43,498 bases of DNA, from NCBI GenBank assembly GCA_039208375.1, contig JBCCRC010000025.1, forward strand, positions 1 through 43,498. The letters are read 5' to 3'. Below, piece after piece: positions 1 to 7,866 of this stretch. The position numbers were made by a program, and so were the translations under genes. Below the pieces are notes generated by a model. The model ran no database searches. It was not told the DNA's origin and saw only the letters and a list, made by a program, of their open reading frames with translations. How positions within the stretch are numbered: position 1 is the stretch's first letter; each line of letters begins with the position of its first letter. Source of the DNA: JANQPC01 sp039208375 (GTDB taxonomy: Bacteria > Pseudomonadota > Alphaproteobacteria > Rhodobacterales > Rhodobacteraceae).

Positions 1-735
1 CAGGGCCATTACGTGCCTTTGCATGTCGCTGCAGCGGATTTGCAGGCGGCGTTTGCGATGCTCCCTAAGCTCGGTTTTGTGGGCGTTAACGTGACGATCC
101 CACATAAGGAAGCCGTTCTAAACTTTGCGGATGTTGTGTCCGATCGCGCGGCCATCATGGGCGCGGCGAATACGATTGTTTTCCTGTCAAACGGTAAGCT
201 TCATGCGGACAATACAGATGGCTATGGGTTTTTGGAAAATCTTCGCGCAGGTGCTCCGGAGTGGGACCCCACTGCGGGACCGGCAGCTATTATCGGTGCT
301 GGCGGCGCAGCGAGAGCGGTAATCTGGGCACTGCTTGATGCGGGTGTGCCAGAGATCCGCCTCACCAATCGGACGCGCGCGCGAAGCGATGCTTTGCGCG
401 ATGCCTTCGGGGCGCGGGTGGAGGTGTTTGAATGGGTTCAGGCCGGAAATGCGCTCGACACCGCAGCACTCATCGTAAATACAACGTCCCTTGGAATGGC
501 AGGTGCGCCAGAACTCCGCATCCCACTCGACTCGATTGATAGCCAAACCATTGTTACCGATCTCGTTTATACGCCACTCGAAACTCCGCTTCTGGCCGTT
601 GCGCGGGATCGTGGTGCGACAGTTGTCGATGGGCTGGGAATGCTGTTGCACCAGGCCGTTCCCGGATTCGAACGTTGGTTTGGGGAACGCCCCTCGGTTG
701 ATGAGGAAGCCCGCGCGGCCGTCCTGGCGCCATGA
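1..735 (+). CDS. aroE: Shikimate dehydrogenase, 5' end cut by window edge
   Basis: NADP-dependent reduction of 3-dehydroshikimate to shikimate, step four of the cytosolic chorismate pathway. The frame is open from base 1 and enters at GHYVPLHV, so roughly 35 N-terminal residues lie outside the window. The substrate-site motif NVTIPHKE follows, then the conserved AANTI and DNTDGYGF segments, then the nucleotide-binding glycine loop IGAGGAARAV and the NRTRARSDAL stretch typical of NADP-preferring AroE. The C-terminal DGLGMLLHQA motif is intact. The TGA stop overlaps the coaE ATG (ATGA), so the two are probably translationally coupled. The family assignment is certain; the true start cannot be seen. 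Confidence 0.96.
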   Translation, partial: QGHYVPLHVAAADLQAAFAMLPKLGFVGVNVTIPHKEAVLNFADVVSDRAAIMGAANTIVFLSNGKLHADNTDGYGFLENLRAGAPEWDPTAGPAAIIGAGGAARAVIWALLDAGVPEIRLTNRTRARSDALRDAFGARVEVFEWVQAGNALDTAALIVNTTSLGMAGAPELRIPLDSIDSQTIVTDLVYTPLETPLLAVARDRGATVVDGLGMLLHQAVPGFERWFGERPSVDEEARAAVLAP

Positions 736-1364
736 GCCGACCCTACCTGCTTGGCCTGACGGGCTCAATCGGTATGGGAAAATCGACCACCGCAGCCATG
801 TTTGCTGAGTATGGTGCCGACGTTTGGGATGCCGATGCGGCGGTTCACCGGATCTATGCGCCCGGCGGCGGCGCCGTCGCGCTGATAGGTGAACTCTATG
901 CTCCGGCGATCGTGGACGGCGGCATCAGTCGTGCCCACTTGAAGGACTGGATCGCCCAAGATCCCATAGCCCTCGCCCAGATCGAGGCGATCGTGCACCC
1001 GCTCGTGGCGGCTGACCGAGCTGCTTTCATAGCAGCGTCTCACGCCGATCTTGTGGTTTGCGACATACCCCTTTTATTTGAGACCGGAAGTGAGGGTGCG
1101 TTTGATAGCGTCGCAGTTGTTTCTGCGCCGCCGAACGTACAGCGCCACCGCGTTCTGGCCCGTCCGGGTATGACGGTAGAGCATTTCGAACGTCTTCGCG
1201 CCAACCAGATGAGCGACGCAGAGAAACGTGCCCGTGCAGATCATGTGATCCTCACAAAATCCCTTGAGGGCGCGCGCCGTGCCGTGGCAAATATTGTTAA
1301 AACAGTCCTGGCAGGGCGAGCGGATGCGGGAAATCGTGCTAGACACGGAAACGACGGGACTTGA
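732..1364 (+). CDS. coaE: Dephospho-CoA kinase
   Basis: Last step of coenzyme A synthesis: ATP-dependent phosphorylation of the ribose 3'-OH of dephospho-CoA, in the cytosol. The 210-residue length is normal. The P-loop GSIGMGKST is at residues 11-19, followed by DADAAVHRIYAPGGGAV in the CoA-binding region, the VVCDIPLLFETG segment around residue 110 and the LRANQMSDAEKRARAD lid-side motif. It starts on the ATG overlapping the aroE stop. Its 3' end overlaps the dnaQ start by 41 bases in a different frame. The order aroE-coaE-dnaQ is standard for this family of bacteria. Confidence 0.96.
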   Translation: MSRPYLLGLTGSIGMGKSTTAAMFAEYGADVWDADAAVHRIYAPGGGAVALIGELYAPAIVDGGISRAHLKDWIAQDPIALAQIEAIVHPLVAADRAAFIAASHADLVVCDIPLLFETGSEGAFDSVAVVSAPPNVQRHRVLARPGMTVEHFERLRANQMSDAEKRARADHVILTKSLEGARRAVANIVKTVLAGRADAGNRARHGNDGT

Positions 1365-2013
1365 CCCAGAATCGGGCGACCGGATCGTTGAAATAGGCGC
1401 TGTTGAGCTTCTGGGCCATGTGCCCACTGGTGCGGTCTATCACCAATACATCAATCCCGAACGCGCTATGTCGGAAGAAGCACTGGCCGTACACGGGCTT
1501 GACGATGCATTTTTGCGGGACAAGCCACCCTTCCGCGCAATCGTCGATGATTTTCTGAGTTTCGTCGGTGATGCGAAACTGGTGATCCATAACGCTGCCT
1601 TCGATATGAAGTTCATCAACGCAGAGCTTGGATGGGTCAAACGCCCCGCTATCCCCTGGGATCAGGCGATCGACACGCTTTCCATCGCGCGGAAGAAGTT
1701 CCCTGGCTCGCCCGCCTCGCTTGATGCGCTCTGTCGCCGTTTCTCGATAGACAACTCGGCGCGAACGCTTCACGGCGCGCTTCTCGACAGTGAGATTCTC
1801 GCGGAGGTGTATCTTGAGCTTATCGGTGGCCGACAGCCTGACTTCGTGCTTACGACGGCGGCGGCGCAAGCCGACGCGTCTGGCTCCGGAACGTGGCGAC
1901 CTATGCCTCGTCCGCAGGCGCTCCCATCAAGGATAACCCAAGCGGAGGCGGAACTGCATGACGAGTTCCTAGCAACCCTAGGTGATAAGGCTGTCTGGAA
2001 ATCGAACGCGTGA
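1324..2013 (+). CDS. dnaQ: DNA polymerase III epsilon subunit (proofreading exonuclease)
   Basis: The 3'-5' DEDDh exonuclease that proofreads for the replicative polymerase. At 229 residues it is near the usual length. Exo I is DTETTGLDP at residues 7-15 with catalytic D7 and E9. Exo II is IHNAAFDMKF. Exo III epsilon is HGALLDSEILAEVY with the catalytic His and Asp. The ATG at 1324 is chosen because the protein then begins MREIVLDTETTG, as in relatives; an upstream in-frame ATG at 1264 would add 20 non-conserved residues. The start lies inside the coaE 3' end (41-base overlap), with the purine-rich GGCAGGGCGAGCGG ahead of it. Confidence 0.94.
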   Translation: MREIVLDTETTGLDPESGDRIVEIGAVELLGHVPTGAVYHQYINPERAMSEEALAVHGLDDAFLRDKPPFRAIVDDFLSFVGDAKLVIHNAAFDMKFINAELGWVKRPAIPWDQAIDTLSIARKKFPGSPASLDALCRRFSIDNSARTLHGALLDSEILAEVYLELIGGRQPDFVLTTAAAQADASGSGTWRPMPRPQALPSRITQAEAELHDEFLATLGDKAVWKSNA

Positions 2014-2040
2014 CGGCGCTGAAAAGCACCGTACGCAGCC

Positions 2041-2574
2041 TCAGTTGGCCGGTTTATCCTTTTCAGCGTTCTCGGCCGCTGCCTTCTGCGCCGCTTGACG
2101 TTGCAAAAGGGTCTGACGGTAAAGCGCGACGAAATCTATGTTCTCAAGGTTCAGCTGCGGAAAACCCCCATCCCGGGTCACGTCACTGACGATCCGGCGC
2201 GCATAGGGGAACAACATGCGTGGGCACTCGATGAACAGAAACGGGTGCATCTGCTCTTCCGGCACATTCTCAATCAGGAAGATGCCGCCGTAATCGAGCT
2301 CCATCAAAAAGAGTGTCTGGTCGGTGCCCTTGTTCTTCGACGTAATGATGAACTTCGAGACGACTTCGAACTGGTGCTCCACCTGGCGCTTCTTCGCGTC
2401 GATGCTCACCTGAACCTGAATGTCGGGGTTCACCTCGCCACTGATGCCCTGCTGCACGACATTATTCTCAAAGGACAGGTCGCGGATGTACTGCCCAACG
2501 ATTTGCATCTTGATCTGCGGCTGCGTGGCGCTCGCCGCACCGTTTTCCTTTGCCCCGTTCTCTGCGTCGGCCAT
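2041..2574 (-). CDS. secB: Protein-export chaperone SecB
   Basis: Cytosolic homotetrameric chaperone that keeps preproteins unfolded and hands them to SecA. The conserved core is present: QYIRDLSFEN, QVSIDAKK, FELDYGGIF-like MELDYGGIFLIENVPEEQMHPFLFIECPR, and FPYARRIVSDVTRDGGFPQLNLENIDFVALY. An upstream in-frame ATG at 2601 exists, but the ATG at 2574 is preferred because AGAGGA lies five bases before it and the protein then begins MADAENGA, like its relatives. An Ala/Lys-rich tail follows the fold. It is convergent with dnaQ across a 27-base gap and its promoter would face the fxsA 3' end. Confidence 0.96.
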   Translation of the reverse strand: MADAENGAKENGAASATQPQIKMQIVGQYIRDLSFENNVVQQGISGEVNPDIQVQVSIDAKKRQVEHQFEVVSKFIITSKNKGTDQTLFLMELDYGGIFLIENVPEEQMHPFLFIECPRMLFPYARRIVSDVTRDGGFPQLNLENIDFVALYRQTLLQRQAAQKAAAENAEKDKPAN

Positions 2575-2635
2575 CTGGTTCCTCTTCGGGCGTTCGGTCA
2601 ATTCGCGCCGTCTCTAACAGAGGGGCCGGGCGCCC

Positions 2636-3112
2636 TCAATGCTGCGTCCAACCCGAAGGCTTCTGGTCGCCCCGCGGCGGCGGTGTGACATCCTCGAAAT
2701 CCCCGTCAATCACGTCGCTTCGGCCCCGCGGCGCCGCCCGCGACGTGTTGTATTCGAACTCAGCAACCTTGATGCGCGCCCGTACCCGGCGGATGATCGC
2801 TTGCCGCACGGCAGGGATCAAAAGCGCAAAACCCACAGCATCCGTGAAGAAGCCCGGCGTAAGCAGTAACGCACCCGAAAAGAGAATCATCGCACCATGC
2901 GCCAGCGCATCAGTGGGATCGCGCAAATCGGCCATTGCGCCGCGCAAACCGTTGATTGCCTGTGTTCCCTGGCTGCGTACAAGCACTGTGCCGAGGATCG
3001 CCGTCAGAACAACAATTCCAAGCGTCGGAAACAGCCCGATCCACCCGCCAACCTGAATGAAAAGTGCAATCTCGATCAGCGGAACGGCAAGAAAGAGAGC
3101 AAAGAGCCACAT
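2636..3112 (-). CDS. fxsA: FxsA family inner-membrane protein
   Basis: Small polytopic membrane protein of the FxsA family; in E. coli overexpression relieves F-plasmid exclusion of phage T7, but its normal role is unknown. The 158-residue protein has hydrophobic segments at about residues 3-21 and 25-47, and a third around 75-95 with the family signature LLLTPGFFTDAVGFALLIP. The C-terminal tail is charged and cytoplasmic. GAGG lies just before the ATG. It sits between secB and the divergent Tim44-like gene, the usual place in this group. Confidence 0.9.
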   Translation of the reverse strand: MWLFALFLAVPLIEIALFIQVGGWIGLFPTLGIVVLTAILGTVLVRSQGTQAINGLRGAMADLRDPTDALAHGAMILFSGALLLTPGFFTDAVGFALLIPAVRQAIIRRVRARIKVAEFEYNTSRAAPRGRSDVIDGDFEDVTPPPRGDQKPSGWTQH

Positions 3113-3217
3113 GGAAACCTCACGAATTGGTGGCGCGGTAGACTTGCCAGCACCGGTGACCTACATAAGGGCGGACTGCGCAACTTGCCATTCCGTGCTG
3201 CCATCAAGAGGGTTTCG
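3113..3217. promoter_or_regulatory. Divergent intergenic region, fxsA / Tim44-like gene
   Basis: This 105-base gap separates divergently transcribed genes, so promoters for both should lie here. I see AGAGGG as the ribosome-binding site of the rightward gene, but no confident -35/-10 pair. Confidence 0.4.
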
Positions 3218-3886
3218 ATGAGTTCTGCCATTATTCAGCTGCTGGTTCTCGCCGGCATTGCGGTGTTTCTCATCTTACGCCTTCGAAGTGTGCTGGGCAC
3301 GCGCGACGGTTTTGAAAAACCACCTATCCAGGCGCCGGGTGCGGAAGAGAGTCGCCGGCGCGGCCGTCCGGAATTCGATGTGATCGAGGGCGGGCCCGAT
3401 CGTGATATCACCGATCACGTGGAAGACGGTTCAGATTCTGCCAAGGCGCTTGCTGCCATGAAGATGGCCGAGCCGGGCTATAACGTGACAGAATTCCTCG
3501 ATGGCGCGCGCGGCGCCTATGAGATGATTCTGATGGCGTTCGAAAGCGGCGATATCTCGGATGTGCGCGATTTCCTGTCGCCCGAGGTCGCAGAGGCGTT
3601 TGATTCTGTGATCGCGCATCGTGAAGCCGAGGGCCTTACCATCGAAGCCAATTTCGTCGGTGTGCGTGAGGTGGCTCTTGTTGATGCGGCGTTTGACCGC
3701 GACAACAGCACCGGGGAGGTGACGGTGCGCTTTGTTGGTGAGCTTACGTCCGTCGTCCGAAATGCGGATGGCGACATCGTCGAGGGCAACGCCACCGAGA
3801 TCAAGCGCCAGAAAGATGTCTGGACGTTCTCGCGCGAGATGGGCGCGAAGGATCCCAATTGGATCTTGGTCGCCACCGGGGAGTGA
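3218..3886 (+). CDS. Tim44/TimA-domain membrane-anchored protein
   Basis: Homologue of the matrix-facing Tim44 domain of the mitochondrial import motor; in alphaproteobacteria it is a membrane-anchored protein with a proposed envelope or chaperone role. The 222-residue protein has one N-terminal membrane anchor (SSAIIQLLVLAGIAVFLILRL, about residues 2-22), a charged linker, then the Tim44-like fold from about residue 80 to the end, including NVTEFLDGARGAYEMILMAFESGD and VWTFSREMGAKDPNWILVATGE. The ATG at 3218 is chosen because AGAGGG precedes it and the anchor begins at once. The TGA stop shares a base with the mltA ATG (TGATG). Confidence 0.88.
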   Translation: MSSAIIQLLVLAGIAVFLILRLRSVLGTRDGFEKPPIQAPGAEESRRRGRPEFDVIEGGPDRDITDHVEDGSDSAKALAAMKMAEPGYNVTEFLDGARGAYEMILMAFESGDISDVRDFLSPEVAEAFDSVIAHREAEGLTIEANFVGVREVALVDAAFDRDNSTGEVTVRFVGELTSVVRNADGDIVEGNATEIKRQKDVWTFSREMGAKDPNWILVATGE

Positions 3887-4911
3887 TGCGCGCCGCCTGC
3901 GCCGGGGTTCTGCTGGCTGCGACGATGGCACCGGCGGGCATGGCAGAGCCACGATACACGCAACTGTCGTTCTCTGATCTTGATGGTTGGGCGGAGGATG
4001 ATCATACCGCCGCGTTGACAGCGTTCATGGAAACCTGCCCAGATCTTGAAGATCGTGAGTGGGAAACGCTCTGCGCGGTAGGCCAGTCAGGGCCAGACGC
4101 GCGCAGTTTCTTTGAACTGTTCTTTCGCCCGGTTCTGATTGAAGACGGTAATCCGGCCCTTTTCACAGGGTACTATGAGCCAGAGCTGTCCGGTTCCCTC
4201 AACCGCACGGACGAATATCGTTATCCGCTCTACCGCCGGCCTCCCGAAGTGCAGCCCGGTGAAATCTGGTTGACGCGGGAAGAAATCGAAAAATCCCGCG
4301 TACTGGCGAACCGAGGGCTCGAGATCGCTTGGATCGATGACCCGGTTGATGTGTTTTTCCTGCAAATTCAGGGTTCGGGCCGGGTGCAGCTAGATGATGG
4401 GCGCAAGATCCGCGTGGGGTACGGCGGGCGGAATGGGCACGAGTATAGATCGGTTGGCACCGAACTTGTGCGCCGGGGCGTGTATGAGCCGCACCAGGTG
4501 TCGGCATCTGTGATCCGCAACTACGTACGCCAGAACCCAGATGCTGGTGCTGCGCTGTTGCAGCACAATCCGTCGTTCATCTTCTTCCGAGAAGTCTCTG
4601 ACGTGCCGTCCGAAGCTGGGCCGCTTGGTGCCATGAACCGGTCGATCACCGCGCTTCGTAGCCTTGCGGTTGATCCTGACTATACGCCGCTCGGTGCGCC
4701 GGTTTGGGTTGAAAAAGAGGGGGTCACGCCCCTGCGCCGCTTGATGATTGCGCAGGATACCGGATCGGCGATCAAGGGCGCGCAACGCGCAGATGTGTTC
4801 TATGGCACCGGGCAAGAGGCTGGCGAAGCGGCCGGCGTTGTGCGCGATCCGGGCCGGATGGTTGTGCTTTTGCCGATTGAGCGCGCCTTTGCGCTCGCAC
4901 CTGATGGGTAG
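3886..4911 (+). CDS. mltA: Membrane-bound lytic murein transglycosylase A
   Basis: Cleaves the MurNAc-GlcNAc bond of peptidoglycan, giving 1,6-anhydroMurNAc ends. The 341-residue protein has a cleavable-looking signal sequence (MRAACAGVLLAATMAPAGMA), the MltA barrel domain with LFTGYYEPEL and VFFLQIQGSGRV, and a C-terminal 3D domain, LMIAQDTGSAIKGAQRADVF, holding the conserved aspartates. No lipobox cysteine follows the signal peptide, unlike E. coli MltA, so I infer a soluble periplasmic form. The start overlaps the upstream stop by one base. Its products could feed the AmgK/MurU salvage genes near 17 kb. Confidence 0.94.
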   Translation: MRAACAGVLLAATMAPAGMAEPRYTQLSFSDLDGWAEDDHTAALTAFMETCPDLEDREWETLCAVGQSGPDARSFFELFFRPVLIEDGNPALFTGYYEPELSGSLNRTDEYRYPLYRRPPEVQPGEIWLTREEIEKSRVLANRGLEIAWIDDPVDVFFLQIQGSGRVQLDDGRKIRVGYGGRNGHEYRSVGTELVRRGVYEPHQVSASVIRNYVRQNPDAGAALLQHNPSFIFFREVSDVPSEAGPLGAMNRSITALRSLAVDPDYTPLGAPVWVEKEGVTPLRRLMIAQDTGSAIKGAQRADVFYGTGQEAGEAAGVVRDPGRMVVLLPIERAFALAPDG

Positions 4912-4914
4912 CCG

Positions 4915-5463
4915 ATGGCCCGGCGCAAACGGCAACTCGGTGAGGAAGAGCTCGCACTTTGGCGGCAGGTGGCTGAGCGCGTCACACCCTTAGGCCCGCG
5001 GTTGCCCGAGCCGGTAGCTCCGCGTGCTGCAGCGCCGAACGGCAAACCGGCACCACCGCGCCCAACCGCGCCGCCGCCAGCGCCAAAAGCGCAAGGGCCG
5101 GCTGGCCCCGCCCCAATCCAGATGGATGCCAAGGCCCATAAGCGCCTTGTGCGCGGGCGGATGGATCCTGAGGCGCGCATTGATCTTCACGGCATGACAC
5201 TCGCCCAGGCGCATGCATCTCTTACTAGCTTTATCCTAGCCTCACGAGCCACGGGGCGGCGCCTCGTTCTGGTAATCACCGGCAAAGGAAAGGCGCGGGA
5301 TGACGGCGGGCCAATCCCGCCGCAAACCGGGCTTTTGCGGCGGCAGGTGCCGCTCTGGCTGCGCGAGCCGCCGCTTGCCGGTTCTGTGCTGGAGATCTCT
5401 GAGGCGCATCGCAAGCATGGCGGGAGCGGGGCGCTCTACGTCTATCTCAAACGCCAGCGTTAG
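4915..5463 (+). CDS. Smr-domain protein (MutS2-like endonuclease domain)
   Basis: Small MutS-related domain protein; Smr domains are nicking nucleases or nucleic-acid-binding modules, and this stand-alone form has no assigned pathway. The 182-residue protein starts with a basic, Pro/Ala-rich, probably disordered segment (about residues 1-75). The Smr domain then runs from about 80 to the end with the DLHGMT motif, VLVITGKGKA and the terminal GGSGALYVYLKR. It starts three bases after the mltA stop and ends in a 4-base overlap with the convergent hydrolase gene. Confidence 0.9.
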   Translation: MARRKRQLGEEELALWRQVAERVTPLGPRLPEPVAPRAAAPNGKPAPPRPTAPPPAPKAQGPAGPAPIQMDAKAHKRLVRGRMDPEARIDLHGMTLAQAHASLTSFILASRATGRRLVLVITGKGKARDDGGPIPPQTGLLRRQVPLWLREPPLAGSVLEISEAHRKHGGSGALYVYLKRQR

Positions 5464-6557
5464 AGCGGCGCGAGGATCACCTCCGTTACGTTCTGAATAG
5501 TGAGCACTGTGCCGGGGAGCAGGCCCGCGCGACCCGCCGGATCGCGTTCGAACGCTTCATCGAGCGTGGCGATGTCGGACAGGATGCGCAGGAGGGTAGG
5601 CGAGCTTCCGGGCGCAAAATGGCCAAGACCGCTCGAAAACGCCGTCACGTCAATGATTGTGACGCGCAGATCACCGATCCGCGCCGGATCGGCGATGGTG
5701 CCCAGCCGCTCCGTCTGCCCGGTAAGTCGCGCCGAAAGGGCCAGCGCGCGGTCCCGACGGGAAGAGAAGATGATGAAATCGTCAGGCAGCGTGCCGATGC
5801 GTTGGGCCTGCGCGCGAAAGACATCGATATCGATGTCGGGAGATACCAGCACAATGGCATCCACGCGGCGTGACACGCTGCCCGGCTCGGCAATCGCCAT
5901 CTGGCGCAGCGTTTCCATCACCAGAAACGCCCCCATCGAATGGGCAACGATCGTGACGTTTTGCGCGCCAACGCCGCTCAGATCATTGATAATGCCTTCC
6001 AGCCGATCTCTTGCAACGAGCGTGCTGTCACTATCATAGGCATACCCAAGCGGGTTGGCTGCACTGGCCCACGAGAAGTGCACGCCCACACCGGGAAGGC
6101 TCAGATCATGGGTCAGCTGCGCCAGCCGGGCGACGCCCTCGGCATAGGTATTGTTGAAGCCGTGCACATAAAGCGTGACGTCCCGGCCTTGCCTTGGCTC
6201 TTCCCGCAAGGCGCTCGAAACGGCGCGCCGAAATGCATCGCGTGACCCGTAGCTTTCTTGCGCGGCGAGCGAGAACCCGGTGCTGCCCGTTTCTGGGCTG
6301 GTGGCGAAAGTGACGCTCCCGGCGGCCCTCTCGACCGGGATGGATACATCCATGCGTGAATAGGTCAGGCGATCTGCGCGGTTCGGCCCCGGTTCGCCCC
6401 CCCGCCCTGGGGCGCGGACAGACGCCACAAACAGGGGCGCGATTGCTGCATCGGGCGGGGAGGGCAGTTCCAAAAGTGGCCCGCGTGGGGCACATGCCGC
6501 AAGAAACACGGCGAGTATCGGGAAGGCGAAGTGTGAAAGCCGCGCCCTAAAGCACAT
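5460..6557 (-). CDS. Alpha/beta-hydrolase lipoprotein (DUF900 family)
   Basis: Predicted serine hydrolase of unknown substrate. The 365-residue protein begins with a lipoprotein signal whose lipobox LAAC ends at Cys22, so it should be anchored to an envelope membrane facing the periplasm. The oxyanion-side motif YVHGFNNTY is near residues 130-138, the nucleophile elbow AHSMG has Ser207, and SPDIDIDVF follows, all typical of the DUF900 group. The ATG overlaps the 3' end of hslU by 11 bases, so translation is probably coupled to hslU even though the functions look unrelated. The last 4 bases overlap the Smr gene on the other strand. Confidence 0.87.
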   Translation of the reverse strand: MCFRARLSHFAFPILAVFLAACAPRGPLLELPSPPDAAIAPLFVASVRAPGRGGEPGPNRADRLTYSRMDVSIPVERAAGSVTFATSPETGSTGFSLAAQESYGSRDAFRRAVSSALREEPRQGRDVTLYVHGFNNTYAEGVARLAQLTHDLSLPGVGVHFSWASAANPLGYAYDSDSTLVARDRLEGIINDLSGVGAQNVTIVAHSMGAFLVMETLRQMAIAEPGSVSRRVDAIVLVSPDIDIDVFRAQAQRIGTLPDDFIIFSSRRDRALALSARLTGQTERLGTIADPARIGDLRVTIIDVTAFSSGLGHFAPGSSPTLLRILSDIATLDEAFERDPAGRAGLLPGTVLTIQNVTEVILAPL

Positions 6558-7854
6558 AGCGGCTCATATCCGCGGATTGGGCCAGTTCGCCAAGGTGCGT
6601 TTCGACGAAGGCTGCATTGATTTCAATATCTTCTCCCGTGCGATCCGGCGCTGTGAACGAAAGCTCCTCGAAGACGCGTTCCATCACCGTGTAGAGCCGC
6701 CGGGCGCCGATGTTCTCAACGCTCTGGTTCACCTCGGCCGCGATCCGGGCAAGTGCTGCGATCCCGTCATCGGTAAAGCGCACTGTGACCTCTTCGGTGC
6801 CTAGGAGCGCCGTGTATTGGCGGGTCAGCGCATTGTCCGTCTCTGTCAGAATACGAACGAAATCGCCCTCTGTCAGCGCCCGGAGTTCCACCCGGATCGG
6901 CAGCCGCCCCTGAAGTTCGGGCAAAAGATCAGATGGCTTGGCAATGTGAAACGCGCCCGAGGCGATGAAGAGGATATGATCCGTTTTCACTGGCCCGTAC
7001 TTCGTTGAAACCGTCGTACCCTCGATCAGTGGCAGAAGATCGCGCTGCACACCCTCGCGGCTTACATCCGCGCCGCGCGCTTCCGACCGTGCCGTCACCT
7101 TATCGATCTCATCAAGGAACACGATGCCGTTTTGCTCCACCGCCTCAAGGGCGGATTTGGTTACCGTCTCGTCATCCAGAAGCTTGTCGGCCTCTTCCGA
7201 AAGAAGCACGTCGTAGCTTTCCGACACCGTCATCTTGCGCCGCACGGTACGGCCTTGAAACGCTTTGCCGAACAGATCGCCAAGGTTCATCATCCCGCTC
7301 TGCCCCGGCGGCATGCCGGGGATTTCCATCTGCGGGAAGGGGCTTGATGTATCGGCGACGTCCAGTTCGATGGTGGTGTCGTCCAGATCGCCGCGCTTGA
7401 GCTTGTCGCGAAACATCTCGCGCGTCTGGCTGCGGGCATCCTTGCCCGCGATGGCGGCAAGCACGCGATCTTCGGCATTGGCCTGGGCGCGGGCCTTCAC
7501 ATCTTCCCGCATCAGATCGCGCGTCATGGTGAGAGCGGCTTCCACGAGATCGCGCACGATCTGCTCCACATCCCGGCCCACATACCCGACTTCGGTGAAT
7601 TTCGTGGCCTCCACCTTCAGGAACGGGGCGCGCGCAAGTTTCGCCAGCCGGCGCGAGATCTCGGTTTTGCCGACGCCAGTTGGCCCGATCATCAGGATGT
7701 TTTTGGGATAGACCTCATCGCGAATGTCATCGGGCAGCTGCTTGCGCCGCCAGCGATTGCGCAAGGCCACGGCAACCGCGCGCTTGGCATCGTTTTGCCC
7801 GATGATGAACCGATCGAGCTCGGAAACGATTTCGCGGGGGGTCAGGTCAGTCAT
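6547..7854 (-). CDS. hslU: HslU, ATPase/unfoldase of the HslUV protease
   Basis: AAA+ hexamer that unfolds substrates and threads them into the HslV peptidase. The 435-residue protein shows Walker A GPTGVGKT at residues 57-64, the pore motif GYVGRDVEQI, an I-domain of about residues 110-235, Walker B IVFLDEIDK, sensor-1 HILFIASGAF and the arginine-bearing GARRLYTVMERVFEEL. The C-terminal tail SRYVL is the segment that inserts into HslV. It lies 12 bases downstream of the membrane-protein gene that separates it from hslV. Confidence 0.97.
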   Translation of the reverse strand: MTDLTPREIVSELDRFIIGQNDAKRAVAVALRNRWRRKQLPDDIRDEVYPKNILMIGPTGVGKTEISRRLAKLARAPFLKVEATKFTEVGYVGRDVEQIVRDLVEAALTMTRDLMREDVKARAQANAEDRVLAAIAGKDARSQTREMFRDKLKRGDLDDTTIELDVADTSSPFPQMEIPGMPPGQSGMMNLGDLFGKAFQGRTVRRKMTVSESYDVLLSEEADKLLDDETVTKSALEAVEQNGIVFLDEIDKVTARSEARGADVSREGVQRDLLPLIEGTTVSTKYGPVKTDHILFIASGAFHIAKPSDLLPELQGRLPIRVELRALTEGDFVRILTETDNALTRQYTALLGTEEVTVRFTDDGIAALARIAAEVNQSVENIGARRLYTVMERVFEELSFTAPDRTGEDIEINAAFVETHLGELAQSADMSRYVL

Positions 7855-7866
7855 TTAATGTCCAGC

